From NCBI GenBank assembly GCA_013815685.1, contig JACDFR010000001.1:1-64000 (forward strand): 64,000 bases of DNA, in the 5' to 3' direction. The translations under genes and the position numbers were made by a program. Under the pieces are notes generated by a model. That model was not told the origin of the DNA, ran no database searches, and was given only the letters and a program-made list of their open reading frames with translations. This DNA is from Ramlibacter sp. (GTDB taxonomy: Bacteria; Pseudomonadota; Gammaproteobacteria; Burkholderiales; Burkholderiaceae_C). This document shows positions 37,009-44,471 of the stretch, piece by piece (position 1 is the first letter of the stretch; the number at the start of each line of letters is the position of its first letter).

Positions 37009-37307
37009 GGCGCGGCGGCCCCCACGCTTGCGGCCGGAGCCGGCCCGTTCAGGATGACATACTGCGTGATCCCAGGCGAAGCGGGCCGCATGTGCAGCTG
37101 GTCCTTGGCGAGCTTTTCGACTCGCAGCGGTGTCGCCTGGCCGCGCTTTTCCACCTGCAGGCGCTCATGCTCGATCTGCAGCTTGCGCGACTCGCTCATG
37201 GTCTTGTCAATTTCCGCGAACAGTCGGCGCGACTCGTACTGCGTCCGCACCAGGTACAGGGCGCTGGCCAGCACGGCGATCAGCAGGACCAGGTTGAGGC
37301 GCGTCAT
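37005..37307 (-). CDS. ftsL: Cell division protein FtsL with repeat-derived tail
   Basis: FtsL is a small bitopic protein that forms a complex with FtsQ and FtsB. The 100-residue protein has an N-terminal membrane span (LNLVLLIAVLASALYLV, residues ~4-20) and a periplasmic helix with heptads (SRRLFAEIDKTMSESRKLQI and beyond), then LHMRPASPGITQYVIL. The last ten or so residues, PAASVGAAAP, are encoded by a remnant of the dispersed repeat (GGCCCCCACGCTTGCGGC on plus). The stop overlaps the ftsI start. Confidence 0.92.
   Translation of the reverse strand: MTRLNLVLLIAVLASALYLVRTQYESRRLFAEIDKTMSESRKLQIEHERLQVEKRGQATPLRVEKLAKDQLHMRPASPGITQYVILNGPAPAASVGAAAP
37017..37035 (+). repeat. Dispersed repeat remnant, copy G, in the ftsL 3' end
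   Basis: GGCCCCCACGCTTGCGGC on the plus strand matches the first 18 bases of the repeat; the rest is not recognisable. It encodes the C-terminal PAASVGAAAP of FtsL on the opposite strand. Confidence 0.5.
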
Positions 37308-37313
37308 GCAATA

Positions 37314-37392
37314 GCCCCCACGCTTGTCGCTGCGTGTACTGCGCTGCCCCCCGAGGGGGCCTTCGCACCTTGGAGCGGTCCGGTGGTGCTCA
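37314..37392 (+). repeat. Dispersed ~80 bp repeat, copy D, between rsmH and ftsL
   Basis: GCCCCCACGCTTGTCGCTGC begins the copy, followed by TGCCCCCCGAGGGGGCC and TTGGAGCGGTCCGGTGG; the last part is slightly diverged. It fills almost the whole 82-bp gap between rsmH and ftsL, and its end coincides with the rsmH stop codon. The consensus strand is plus, opposite to the genes. Confidence 0.85.
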
Positions 37393-38304
37393 TACCTCCG
37401 TCCTCTCGGCCACGCGCATGATCGCGCTGCGCGAGCGCGGATTGGCCCGCACCTCGTCGGCCGACGGCTTCACGCGCCCCAGCGCATTGAGCTTCATGGC
37501 CTTCGGCTGCGCAAAGGGCGCACGGCGGTCGAACACCTCGCGCGAATTGCGGGCGATGAACTGCTTGACGATGCGGTCTTCCAGCGAATGAAAGCTGATC
37601 ACCACGAGTCGTCCATTCGGCTGAAGGATGTCCAAGCTGGCCTCTAGCGCCTGTTGCAGCTCTTCAAGCTCGGCGTTGATGAAAATCCGAAGAGCCTGAA
37701 ATGTGCGCGTTGCAGGATCCTGGCCCGGCTCGCGGGTTTTGACCGCGCCAGCCACGAGTTGGGCCAGCTCGGCGGTGGTTGCAAGAGGGCCCCGTTCCTG
37801 TCGGCGAGCCACAATCGCCTTTGCAATCTGAACAGCAAACCGTTCTTCGCCGTATTCACGTATCACCTCCGCGATCTGCCCGGCCTCGGCCGTGGCGAGC
37901 CATTCGGCCACGCTCTCGCCCCGCGTGGTGTCCATGCGCATGTCCAGGGGCCCATCGCCGCGAAACGAGAAGCCGCGCGCCGGGTTGTCGATCTGGGGCG
38001 AGCTCACCCCCAGGTCCATCAGCACCCCCGCCACACTGGCCGCCGGCAACTCGCCCAGCCGCGCAAAGCCCTCGTGCCGGATCGAAAAACGGGAATCGCC
38101 GACGCGTCCGGCGGCTTGCGCGATCGCCTCGGGGTCCTTGTCGTAGGCGATCAGGCGTCCCCCGGGGCCCAGCCTGGACAGGATGAGGCGCGAGTGGCCC
38201 CCGCGTCCGAAGGTCGCGTCGACATAGGTTGAATCCGGCTTGGTGAGAAGAGCTGCTACTGCTTCGTTCAACAAGACGGTGGTGTGTTGCCATTTGCTTT
38301 CCAC
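37390..38304 (-). CDS. rsmH: 16S rRNA (cytosine(1402)-N4)-methyltransferase
   Basis: RsmH (MraW) methylates C1402 of 16S rRNA in the P site. The 304-residue protein begins [15 protein letters not shown] and has [16 protein letters not shown] (SAM loop), [31 protein letters not shown] and [13 protein letters not shown]. All are standard motifs. Its start lies nine bases after mraZ. The 3' end abuts a dispersed repeat copy, leaving an unusual 82-bp gap before ftsL in a cluster that otherwise overlaps. Confidence 0.97.
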   Translation of the reverse strand: MESKWQHTTVLLNEAVAALLTKPDSTYVDATFGRGGHSRLILSRLGPGGRLIAYDKDPEAIAQAAGRVGDSRFSIRHEGFARLGELPAASVAGVLMDLGVSSPQIDNPARGFSFRGDGPLDMRMDTTRGESVAEWLATAEAGQIAEVIREYGEERFAVQIAKAIVARRQERGPLATTAELAQLVAGAVKTREPGQDPATRTFQALRIFINAELEELQQALEASLDILQPNGRLVVISFHSLEDRIVKQFIARNSREVFDRRAPFAQPKAMKLNALGRVKPSADEVRANPRSRSAIMRVAERTEV

Positions 38305-38313
38305 CGCCTGCTC

Positions 38314-38742
38314 TCAAAAGGAGAATTCCTTGAAGACGTCAGGCATGTCGCCTTGCAGCGCCTGCGCTTCCTTGGCCTCGTAGGTCGATTTGTCCCAGAG
38401 CTCGAAATGGTTGCCCATGCCGAGAAGCATGGTTTCCTTCTCGATGCCCGCCGCGGCACGCAATTCAGGAGAGATCAGCACCCGGCCCGTGCCGTCGAGC
38501 TCGCCATCCATTGCGTTGCCGAGGAATATTCTCTTCCACCACTGGGCGGACATGGGTAACGCTGCGATACGGTCACGGAATTTTTCCCATTCCGGCCGCG
38601 GAAAAACCATGAGGCAGCCATGCGGATGGCGCGTGATGGTGAGCTGGTTGTTCGCTGTCGCGCCCAGCACGTCGCGGTGCCGGGTCGGCATGGAGAGCCG
38701 GCCCTTGGCATCCAGACTGAGCGATGAGGCGCCTTGAAACAA
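38314..38742 (-). CDS. mraZ: Transcriptional regulator MraZ, TTG start
   Basis: MraZ is the AbrB-like DNA-binding protein that represses the dcw cluster in E. coli. I place the start at the TTG at 38742 ([20 protein letters not shown]), preceded by AAGGACT about ten bases upstream. The frame continues upstream to 38844 but would absorb the promoter and the GTG repeats, and family members begin at FQGASS. This gives 142 residues, the usual length, with two SpoVT/AbrB-like halves (DAKGRLSMP and [13 protein letters not shown]). It is the first gene of the dcw cluster. Confidence 0.92.
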   Translation of the reverse strand: MFQGASSLSLDAKGRLSMPTRHRDVLGATANNQLTITRHPHGCLMVFPRPEWEKFRDRIAALPMSAQWWKRIFLGNAMDGELDGTGRVLISPELRAAAGIEKETMLLGMGNHFELWDKSTYEAKEAQALQGDMPDVFKEFSF

Positions 38743-38788
38743 CTGTGTGAGTCCTTGCTGCGGTTGCAGCGCATCAGTGGAAGGCGAG

Positions 38789-38823
38789 CGCACCAAATAC
38801 CACTTAATTGCACTTTTTTGCAC
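38789..38823 (-). promoter_or_regulatory. MraZ box: four GTGNN repeats with 10-bp period
   Basis: On the minus strand GTGCA, GTGCA, GTGGT and GTGCG start at 38823, 38813, 38803 and 38793, each separated by five bases. MraZ of E. coli binds three TGGG-type repeats of the same spacing just upstream of mraZ; this site has four GTG-type repeats in the same place, 47 bp before the TTG start and overlapping the predicted transcription start. Confidence 0.72.
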
Positions 38824-38849
38824 TGTAGCAGGAAAACACAGCAAAGCAA
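38822..38849 (-). promoter_or_regulatory. Sigma-70 promoter of the dcw cluster
   Basis: TTGCTT (38849-38844), a 16-bp spacer and TACAGT (38827-38822) form a promoter. An upstream TG gives an extended -10 (TGCTACAGT). The expected start near 38815 lies within the MraZ repeats, so repressor binding would block initiation. Confidence 0.62.
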
Positions 38850-39010
38850 CAGGCTGGGGTGCAGTTTTTGCAATGAAATCAAGGACTTAGAGCTGTTTCT
38901 GCATACAGTGCCGATGCAAAAACCGTTCTAGATGAACCACTTAGCACATGCTATGAAAGTGATTCCTCACCCGAAAGGCAGGTGTTAGAGAATGTACGAG
39001 GCGTAGAGCC

Positions 39011-40273
39011 TCAGTGGACCAGCGCCATGGTGAACCAGGGCCAGATGCTCAGCATGACCAGGATAACGCAGACCCCCAGGCAGAACGGCAGCGACATGGA
39101 AAAAACGTCGCTTGCTTTGGTGTTGGTCAGGGAGGCGCCGACGAAGAGCGCCGCGCCGACTGGCGGGGACACCAGGCCCAGGGTGAGGTTGAGCGACACG
39201 ACCACACCGAAATGCACCGGATGAATGCCGTACACGGTGGTGGCGACCGGGTACAGAATGGGAACGACGAGGATCAGCCCCGCCACGCCGTCGATCACGG
39301 TGCCGATCACCAGCAGCAGCAGGTTGAGCCAGAGCATGAAGCTCACCGGCCCGCTGGCGACCTGCTTGAGGAGCTCCGCCACCAGCTGGGGGACCTGCCC
39401 GTACACCAGCACCCAGGTGAACATGTTCGCCGCGGCCACCAGGTAGAGCACGAGTGCGGTGTTCAGCCCCGTACGCAGGAACATGGCCGGCAGCTCCTTC
39501 AGGTTGATTTCGCCGTAGATCAGCCCCAGCACCAGCGCGGTGACACAGGCCAGCGCTGCCGACTCGGTCGGGCTTGCGAGGCCCGTCATGATGCTCACCA
39601 CGATCACCACCGGGATCAGCAGCGTGGGCAGGCCCCGCAGCAACTGTCTGGTGCGCACGTGCGCCGCCAGCTTTTCTTCCCTGGGATATTCCATCCAGAA
39701 CCCCATGAGCCAGATGGTCAGGCAGAACACCGCCATCAGCATCAGGCCGGGAATGATGCCCGCGATGAACATGTCGCCGATGGGCACTTGAACCATTACG
39801 CCGTAGATCACGAAGATCAGCGAAGGCGGAATGATGGGCCCCAGCAGGCCGGCCGACACCGTGAGCGCGACCGCGAAGTTCTTGTTGTAGCCCTTCCTCG
39901 CCATCTCCGGGACGATGGTCTGGGCCATGATCGCGATCTGCGTGGTCGAGGACCCGAGGATGGCGGACAGGAGGCCGTTGGCGAGCACGTTGACGTACGC
40001 GAGGCCGCCCTTGAGTCTGCCTACCAGCGCGGCCGTCATTCCCAGCAGCCGCGTTGTGATGCCGCCGGCATTCATGAACTCGCCGACCAGGATGAACAGT
40101 GGCAGCGCGAGCAGCCCGTACGAATCGATCCCGCCGAACAGCTGTGTGAGGAACGAGTCCAGCAGCGCGACGTTGCCCGTCGAGCCGACATAGGTCAGCG
40201 CCGACAGGCACAGAACCAGGCCGATCGGCAGCCCGGCGAGCAGAAAAAGCGTGAATGCCGCTCCCGTGAACAT
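39011..40273 (-). CDS. dctM: TRAP transporter large permease (DctM)
   Basis: DctM is the large membrane subunit of a tripartite ATP-independent transporter, driven by a sodium or proton gradient. The 420-residue protein has about 12 membrane segments. It shows GLPIGLVLCLSALTYVG, ALPLFILVGEFMNAGGIT, NVLANGLLSAILGSSTTQIA, VSAGLLGPIIPPSLIFVIYG and TGLASPTESAALACVTALVLG, the usual DctM motifs. It follows dctQ by one base. Substrate is not readable from this subunit. Confidence 0.93.
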   Translation of the reverse strand: MFTGAAFTLFLLAGLPIGLVLCLSALTYVGSTGNVALLDSFLTQLFGGIDSYGLLALPLFILVGEFMNAGGITTRLLGMTAALVGRLKGGLAYVNVLANGLLSAILGSSTTQIAIMAQTIVPEMARKGYNKNFAVALTVSAGLLGPIIPPSLIFVIYGVMVQVPIGDMFIAGIIPGLMLMAVFCLTIWLMGFWMEYPREEKLAAHVRTRQLLRGLPTLLIPVVIVVSIMTGLASPTESAALACVTALVLGLIYGEINLKELPAMFLRTGLNTALVLYLVAAANMFTWVLVYGQVPQLVAELLKQVASGPVSFMLWLNLLLLVIGTVIDGVAGLILVVPILYPVATTVYGIHPVHFGVVVSLNLTLGLVSPPVGAALFVGASLTNTKASDVFSMSLPFCLGVCVILVMLSIWPWFTMALVH

Positions 40274-40274
40274 A

Positions 40275-40925
40275 TCAGCCCGCCTCCAGAGTGATGGTTT
40301 CTTCGGAAGCTGCGGCCGGGCGCACCCATCCGAGATCCTCGGCGAGGTTCGCCAGGGCGTGGACCGACAAGCCGATCCCGTACACCGGCATGACCAGGTA
40401 GATGATCCACTTGGGAATGCCCAGCGTCTGGGTCGGCTCGGAATACATGAAGTTCATCGTCCTGGCGGTGAATTTGGCGACGTCGAAGCCGCTTTGCCAC
40501 AGGCCCAGCGGGTCGAACATCCGCCAGCAGCACCATACGATGAAGACCGCGTAGGCCAGGCCCACCAGGGACAGCAGCTTTCTGGCCGTGGCGAGCCGGG
40601 CGGCACTCAGGTGGTCCAGTACCAGCGTCATGGCGAAATCCAGCCGTTGCCGCACCGTGAGCGAAGTGCCGACGAAGCAGGTCATCACCATCAGGTAGAT
40701 GGAGAGCTCGTCCACCCACATGATCGGCCGGTTCACCGCACGCGTGACGATGTTCAGCAGGATCAGCGCGAAGATGGCGGCCACGAACACCGCCACGAGG
40801 CCGCGCTCGACCCAGGCGCAGCGGGAACTGAGCCCCTGGATCAGCCTTGCGGCTTTCCCGCGAAGGGTGCATCGGGCATCCAGCGCCTCTGCCTCCTTGA
40901 CGACGGACACGCCCGTGTCGCTCAC
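40275..40925 (-). CDS. dctQ: TRAP transporter small permease (DctQ)
   Basis: DctQ is the small membrane subunit of the TRAP system. I choose the GTG at 40925 with GGAGACGGG upstream, giving 216 residues. An in-frame start further up would overlap dctP's end extensively. It has four hydrophobic segments: AVFVAAIFALILLNIVTRAV, ELSIYLMVMTCFVGTSL, LLSLVGLAYAVFIVWCCW and IIYLVMPVYGIGLSVHAL, in the right order and spacing for DctQ. WVDELSIYL is a typical motif. It starts 25 bp after dctP. Confidence 0.85.
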   Translation of the reverse strand: MSDTGVSVVKEAEALDARCTLRGKAARLIQGLSSRCAWVERGLVAVFVAAIFALILLNIVTRAVNRPIMWVDELSIYLMVMTCFVGTSLTVRQRLDFAMTLVLDHLSAARLATARKLLSLVGLAYAVFIVWCCWRMFDPLGLWQSGFDVAKFTARTMNFMYSEPTQTLGIPKWIIYLVMPVYGIGLSVHALANLAEDLGWVRPAAASEETITLEAG

Positions 40926-40950
40926 ATTGCCGCCCGTCTCCTTCTCTGCT

Positions 40951-41931
40951 CTATTGCTTGGCGGCGAAGGCGCGCAGCGCGGGGATATCCGGCGCTTTGG
41001 GAACCCACTTCGAGTCCCACTTCTGCACCGCATCGCCGAAGGCTTCGCGCGGCACCGGCTTCATCTGGAAGCCGGTCTCGGCCAGGCGTTTGCGAAACGA
41101 CTCCTCGTTCGTCACTGCGGCATCGCGGATCACCCTCATCTGCTTGTCGATCAGCTGCTGGATCAGCTTGTGGTCGGCGTCGGTCAGCTCGCGCCAGACC
41201 TTGAGCGAGAAGATGGCCGCCATCGGCAGCATGGTCTGGTTGGTCACCAGCATGGTCTTGGCAATGGTGTGGTACTTGTTGTAGTAGGTGGCTTCGAAGT
41301 CCATGTCGATGCCGTCCACCTGGCCGTTGGCGAAGGCCTCGTAGATGGCGGCGAACGGGATCGGTGTGGGCGTGGCGCCCATGATTTCGTAGAAATCGCG
41401 CATCACGGGCGTGGGGATCACGCGGATCTTCTTGCCCTTGAGGTCAGCCGGGCCGCTGGAAACGTCGCGGGTGAGGATGTGGCGCATGCCGTTCATGCCG
41501 TAGCCCAAGCCAACGGCGCCGATGGAAGCCGGAAACTTCTCGAAGATCTTCGTCGCGATGGGGCTTTCCAGCACCATGCGGGCCTGCGCCAGATCCTTCA
41601 CCAGGAAGGGCGCGTGCAGTGCCGCCAGTTCGGGCACGCGGTTGGCCAGCTCGGCGGTGGTGAGGAAGCCCATGTCGAGCGCGCCGGTCTGGATCTGCTG
41701 GATCATCTGCGCTTCCGAGCCGAGTTGGCTGGAAGGAAAGATCGCCACGGTCAGCCTGCCGCTGGTAGCCTCCTTCAGCTCCTCGCCGAATTTCGCCGCG
41801 CTGAGCGACCATTGCTGCGTGGGCGGAACGACCAGGCCGATCCGCAGGACCCGGCTGTTCTGCGCAAACACGTTGCCGGCAAGCAGCACGACCAACAGCA
41901 GGAACAGGTTTTTGAGTGTCAACGTCTTCAT
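40951..41931 (-). CDS. dctP: TRAP transporter substrate-binding protein (DctP)
   Basis: The 326-residue protein has a signal peptide (MKTLTLKNLFLLLVVLLAG with cleavage near NVFA-QN) and a DctP fold. Visible motifs are RIGLVVPPTQQWSLSAAKFG, FPSSQLGSEAQMIQQIQTGALDMGF (in parts), DLKGKKIRVIPTPVMRDF (Arg that binds the substrate carboxylate) and GQVDGIDMDFEATYYN. The substrate is most likely an organic acid, since TRAP binding proteins usually recognise carboxylates. Expression is probably controlled by the divergent TetR gene through an operator at its promoter. Confidence 0.92.
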   Translation of the reverse strand: MKTLTLKNLFLLLVVLLAGNVFAQNSRVLRIGLVVPPTQQWSLSAAKFGEELKEATSGRLTVAIFPSSQLGSEAQMIQQIQTGALDMGFLTTAELANRVPELAALHAPFLVKDLAQARMVLESPIATKIFEKFPASIGAVGLGYGMNGMRHILTRDVSSGPADLKGKKIRVIPTPVMRDFYEIMGATPTPIPFAAIYEAFANGQVDGIDMDFEATYYNKYHTIAKTMLVTNQTMLPMAAIFSLKVWRELTDADHKLIQQLIDKQMRVIRDAAVTNEESFRKRLAETGFQMKPVPREAFGDAVQKWDSKWVPKAPDIPALRAFAAKQ

Positions 41932-41967
41932 CTCGGACTCCCGCGGCTGTTAAGATTTAGGGATTGT

Positions 41968-41985
41968 TTAAAAAATGCGTTTGAA
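41968..41985. promoter_or_regulatory. Candidate TetR operator between dctP and tetR
   Basis: TTAAAAAATGCGTTTGAA matches the form TTnAAA-N6-TTTGAA of the perfect palindrome upstream of the aldehyde dehydrogenase gene. It overlaps the last base of the dctP -10 box and covers the transcription start. It can also serve the divergent tetR gene. Confidence 0.5.
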
Positions 41986-42013
41986 TCGTATGTTTCACTC
42001 CAGCGACTGTCAA
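41985..42013 (-). promoter_or_regulatory. Sigma-70 promoter of dctPQM
   Basis: TTGACA (42013-42008), a perfect -35 box, and TACGAT (41990-41985) are 17 bp apart on the minus strand. The start should lie near 41978, within the operator candidate, and 47 bp before the dctP ATG. Confidence 0.72.
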
Positions 42014-42048
42014 GGGGGCCTCGGGCAATCGGAGAAGGGGGCGGTACG

Positions 42049-42702
42049 GTGAAACGGCAGGCGGTGCAGCAAATCGAGGCGGACACGCGGGAGAGAATCA
42101 TCTCGGCCGCGGTCCAGGTGTTCGCCAAGAGCGGGTTCAGCGCCGGCACGGTGCGGGAAATTACCGAGATAGCCGAGGTCAACATCGCGGCGGTGAACTA
42201 CCACTTCGGCTCCAAGGACGGCTTGGCCAAGCACGTGCTGGAGCTTGGCATCGCATCCATCATCCAGGTGCGCACCGATTCCCTTCGCGCCTGCGTCGCG
42301 CGCCACCGGCCCGCTTCTCCCACGGTGGAGTCAATCTGCGAGGCGCTGGTCGTGCCGCTGGTGGAGCTGGGGTCCGGCCGGTACCGCGACGTGATGACGC
42401 TGCTGACACATGCGCGCGCGGATGCGCCGCCTTTCATCATCGCGCTTGTCGAGGAGAAGTTCGCGCCCCTGCACGAGGAATTCGTCGACGTGCTGCAGCG
42501 AGTGCTGCCGGAACTATCGCGTACCGAGATCGCCCTGCGGTACGACTGTGCCCGCGGAGCCATCCTGCAGACGTTAGTGACTTTGGCGCCGGCGCTGACG
42601 CTCGTGTCCGGCACGCACGGCGCGTCGGCCGGCAATCATGAGGTCACCACCAGGCGGCTGGTGTCCTTCGTTGCCGGCGGGCTGGGCGCGCCGCCCTCCT
42701 GA
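42049..42702 (+). CDS. TetR/AcrR-family repressor
   Basis: The 217-residue protein starts at a GTG at 42049 with GGAGAAGGGG upstream. The N-terminal helix-turn-helix is evident: TRERIISAAVQVFAKSGFSA, then TVREITEIAEVNIAAVNYHF (recognition helix) and GSKDGLAKHVLEL. The C-terminal ligand domain has no known specificity, though the CerR-like/DUF1956 type is possible. It is divergent from dctPQM and convergent with the GMC oxidoreductase. The shared operator motif suggests it represses both the transporter and the two dehydrogenases. Its last 67 bases overlap the 3' end of the GMC oxidoreductase gene on the other strand. Confidence 0.88.
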   Translation: MKRQAVQQIEADTRERIISAAVQVFAKSGFSAGTVREITEIAEVNIAAVNYHFGSKDGLAKHVLELGIASIIQVRTDSLRACVARHRPASPTVESICEALVVPLVELGSGRYRDVMTLLTHARADAPPFIIALVEEKFAPLHEEFVDVLQRVLPELSRTEIALRYDCARGAILQTLVTLAPALTLVSGTHGASAGNHEVTTRRLVSFVAGGLGAPPS

Positions 42703-44462
42703 CCCTGGCCGCCGGATAGCGACGCCGCGCTTGCAGCCGATGCCGCTTGCGGCTGCTCCGCCAGGATCGCGTCGCTCAACTTCTCGGCCACCATGAGGGT
42801 GGGGATATTGGTGTTCGCCCTTGGGATCCACGGCATGATCGACGCATCGGCCACCCGGACGCCTTCGACGCCGATCACCCGGCCCGAGGCAGTGACGACG
42901 GCCTGCGCGTCGGCCGGGTCACCCATCTTGCAGGAACCCGCCGGATGCCAGAGGCCATGCACGGCTGTTCGCAGGAAGCCTTCCAGCAGGTCCTCGTTGG
43001 CGAGCATGCGCTGCAGCGAGGGGCCTTCGGTGACCACGTGCTTGAGCAGCATCCTGCGCAGCCAGGACGGGCCATCCAGGCAAGTGGCCAGGATGGTGGT
43101 CATGACGGCGTTCTTGCGCGAGATGATGCCCAAGTCGCGCACACGCTCGCTGTAGCTGGTCGGGAACGGGTCGCTCGTTACAGCTTGCAGCGGCGGTTGC
43201 TCGAACAGGCGCGCCGCCATGCGCACCGCTTCGCGCAGGCGGACGGCGTCGCGCTCGTCGGTCAGCATGGAGAATTCCACCTCCGGCTCGGCCTCCGGCG
43301 CCGGCGAGCGCAAGCTCAGCTGCCCGCGCGAATACGGCTTGTTGACCCACGTGACCAACGAGCCCAGCTGCTTTCCCACCGGGTGCCAGCCCGTCTTGCT
43401 GAGCGCCACCATGTACAGATCGCCGCTGCCTGTTTCCGGCGCCAGGGACGACGAATATCGCAGGCCGAGGTGCGTATGGCGGCGCAGCCGCTCGCCCAGA
43501 CGCGCCGAGGACAGGACGAAGGCCGACACGGACAGCGCGGGATGCTCCTGCAGGTTCTTGCCGACTCCCGGGCGGTCCGCCACCGTGGGAATGCCCAGCG
43601 CCTGCAGTTCGGCGCCTGGACCGATACCGCTGCGCAGCAGAAACGCCGGCGAATGCAGCGCACCCGCGCACAGAAGGGTTTCCCGGGCACGCACCTGCAG
43701 CGGGCCGGTTTGCTCGCGCGCCGCAACGCCAACCACCTTCCTGCCTTCGGTGAGCAGGTTGAGCGCGACGGTGTTGGTAAGGATATGAAGATTGGGACGA
43801 CGGCGCGCCGTGTTGTCCAGGTATGCGGTGGACGCAGACACCCGCCGGTCATATGCGTTGGAGATGGCCACCGGGAAGTAGCCGTCCCGGAAGTCGGCGT
43901 TCTGGTCCTGCAGCCCGGCAAAACCTGCGTGCCGCATCGCCTGCGCGGCGGCGCGCGAGAACTCCGGCCAGGCGTCCGGCATGATGCGCCGGATCGGGAT
44001 AGGCCCGTCTGTTCCGTGCAGGGGCCCCGCGAAATCCATGTCGCGCTCGAGCTTGCGGAAATACGGCAGCACGTCGTCCCAGCCCCAGCCCGCCGCGCCC
44101 GAGCTGGCCCAGTCGTCGTAGTCGCACGGCAGGCCGCGGTTGGCCTGCATATCGTTCAGGCTGGAGCCGCCGCCCATGAGGCGAGCCTGCTCGTAGCGCT
44201 TCAGCGCGGCCGGCGGGATGCCCGCGGGCGGGTTGCGCGGCGCCAGGTAGACCTTGAGCTCGGCCCACACATTCTTCGGGTCGAAGTAGGCGATGCGCGG
44301 ATAGCTGTCCAGGATGGCTGGCTCCTCACGGTCCGGCGGCTGGTCGCGCCCGGCCTCGATCAGCACCACCCGGTGCGCGCCGGACGCACTAAGCCGGTTC
44401 GCCAGCACGCATCCCGCCGAGCCCGCGCCGACGATGACAAAGTCCGCTTCGATGGTCTGCAT
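42636..44462 (-). CDS. GMC-family FAD alcohol (choline-like) dehydrogenase
   Basis: The 608-residue protein is a glucose-methanol-choline oxidoreductase. ADFVIVGAGSAGCVLANRLS holds the FAD dinucleotide motif. GGGSSLNDMQANRGLPCDYD is the GMC signature 1, CAGALHSPAFLLRSGIGPGA signature 2, and HGLWHPAGSCKMG near residue 520 contains the catalytic His region, with a second near NTNIPTLM. The C-terminal ~40 residues are Ala/Ser/Gly-rich and appear added. It probably oxidises an alcohol to an aldehyde with a membrane or respiratory acceptor; the substrate is unknown. It follows the aldehyde dehydrogenase gene by nine bases. Confidence 0.9.
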   Translation of the reverse strand: MQTIEADFVIVGAGSAGCVLANRLSASGAHRVVLIEAGRDQPPDREEPAILDSYPRIAYFDPKNVWAELKVYLAPRNPPAGIPPAALKRYEQARLMGGGSSLNDMQANRGLPCDYDDWASSGAAGWGWDDVLPYFRKLERDMDFAGPLHGTDGPIPIRRIMPDAWPEFSRAAAQAMRHAGFAGLQDQNADFRDGYFPVAISNAYDRRVSASTAYLDNTARRRPNLHILTNTVALNLLTEGRKVVGVAAREQTGPLQVRARETLLCAGALHSPAFLLRSGIGPGAELQALGIPTVADRPGVGKNLQEHPALSVSAFVLSSARLGERLRRHTHLGLRYSSSLAPETGSGDLYMVALSKTGWHPVGKQLGSLVTWVNKPYSRGQLSLRSPAPEAEPEVEFSMLTDERDAVRLREAVRMAARLFEQPPLQAVTSDPFPTSYSERVRDLGIISRKNAVMTTILATCLDGPSWLRRMLLKHVVTEGPSLQRMLANEDLLEGFLRTAVHGLWHPAGSCKMGDPADAQAVVTASGRVIGVEGVRVADASIMPWIPRANTNIPTLMVAEKLSDAILAEQPQAASAASAASLSGGQGQEGGAPSPPATKDTSRLVVTS

Positions 44463-44471
44463 GGTCTCGAC

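Noticed and set aside
38942..38953. TAGCACATGCTA inverted repeat between dctM and mraZ.
   Set aside because: Five-base arms and no T run; neither a terminator nor a convincing operator on this evidence.
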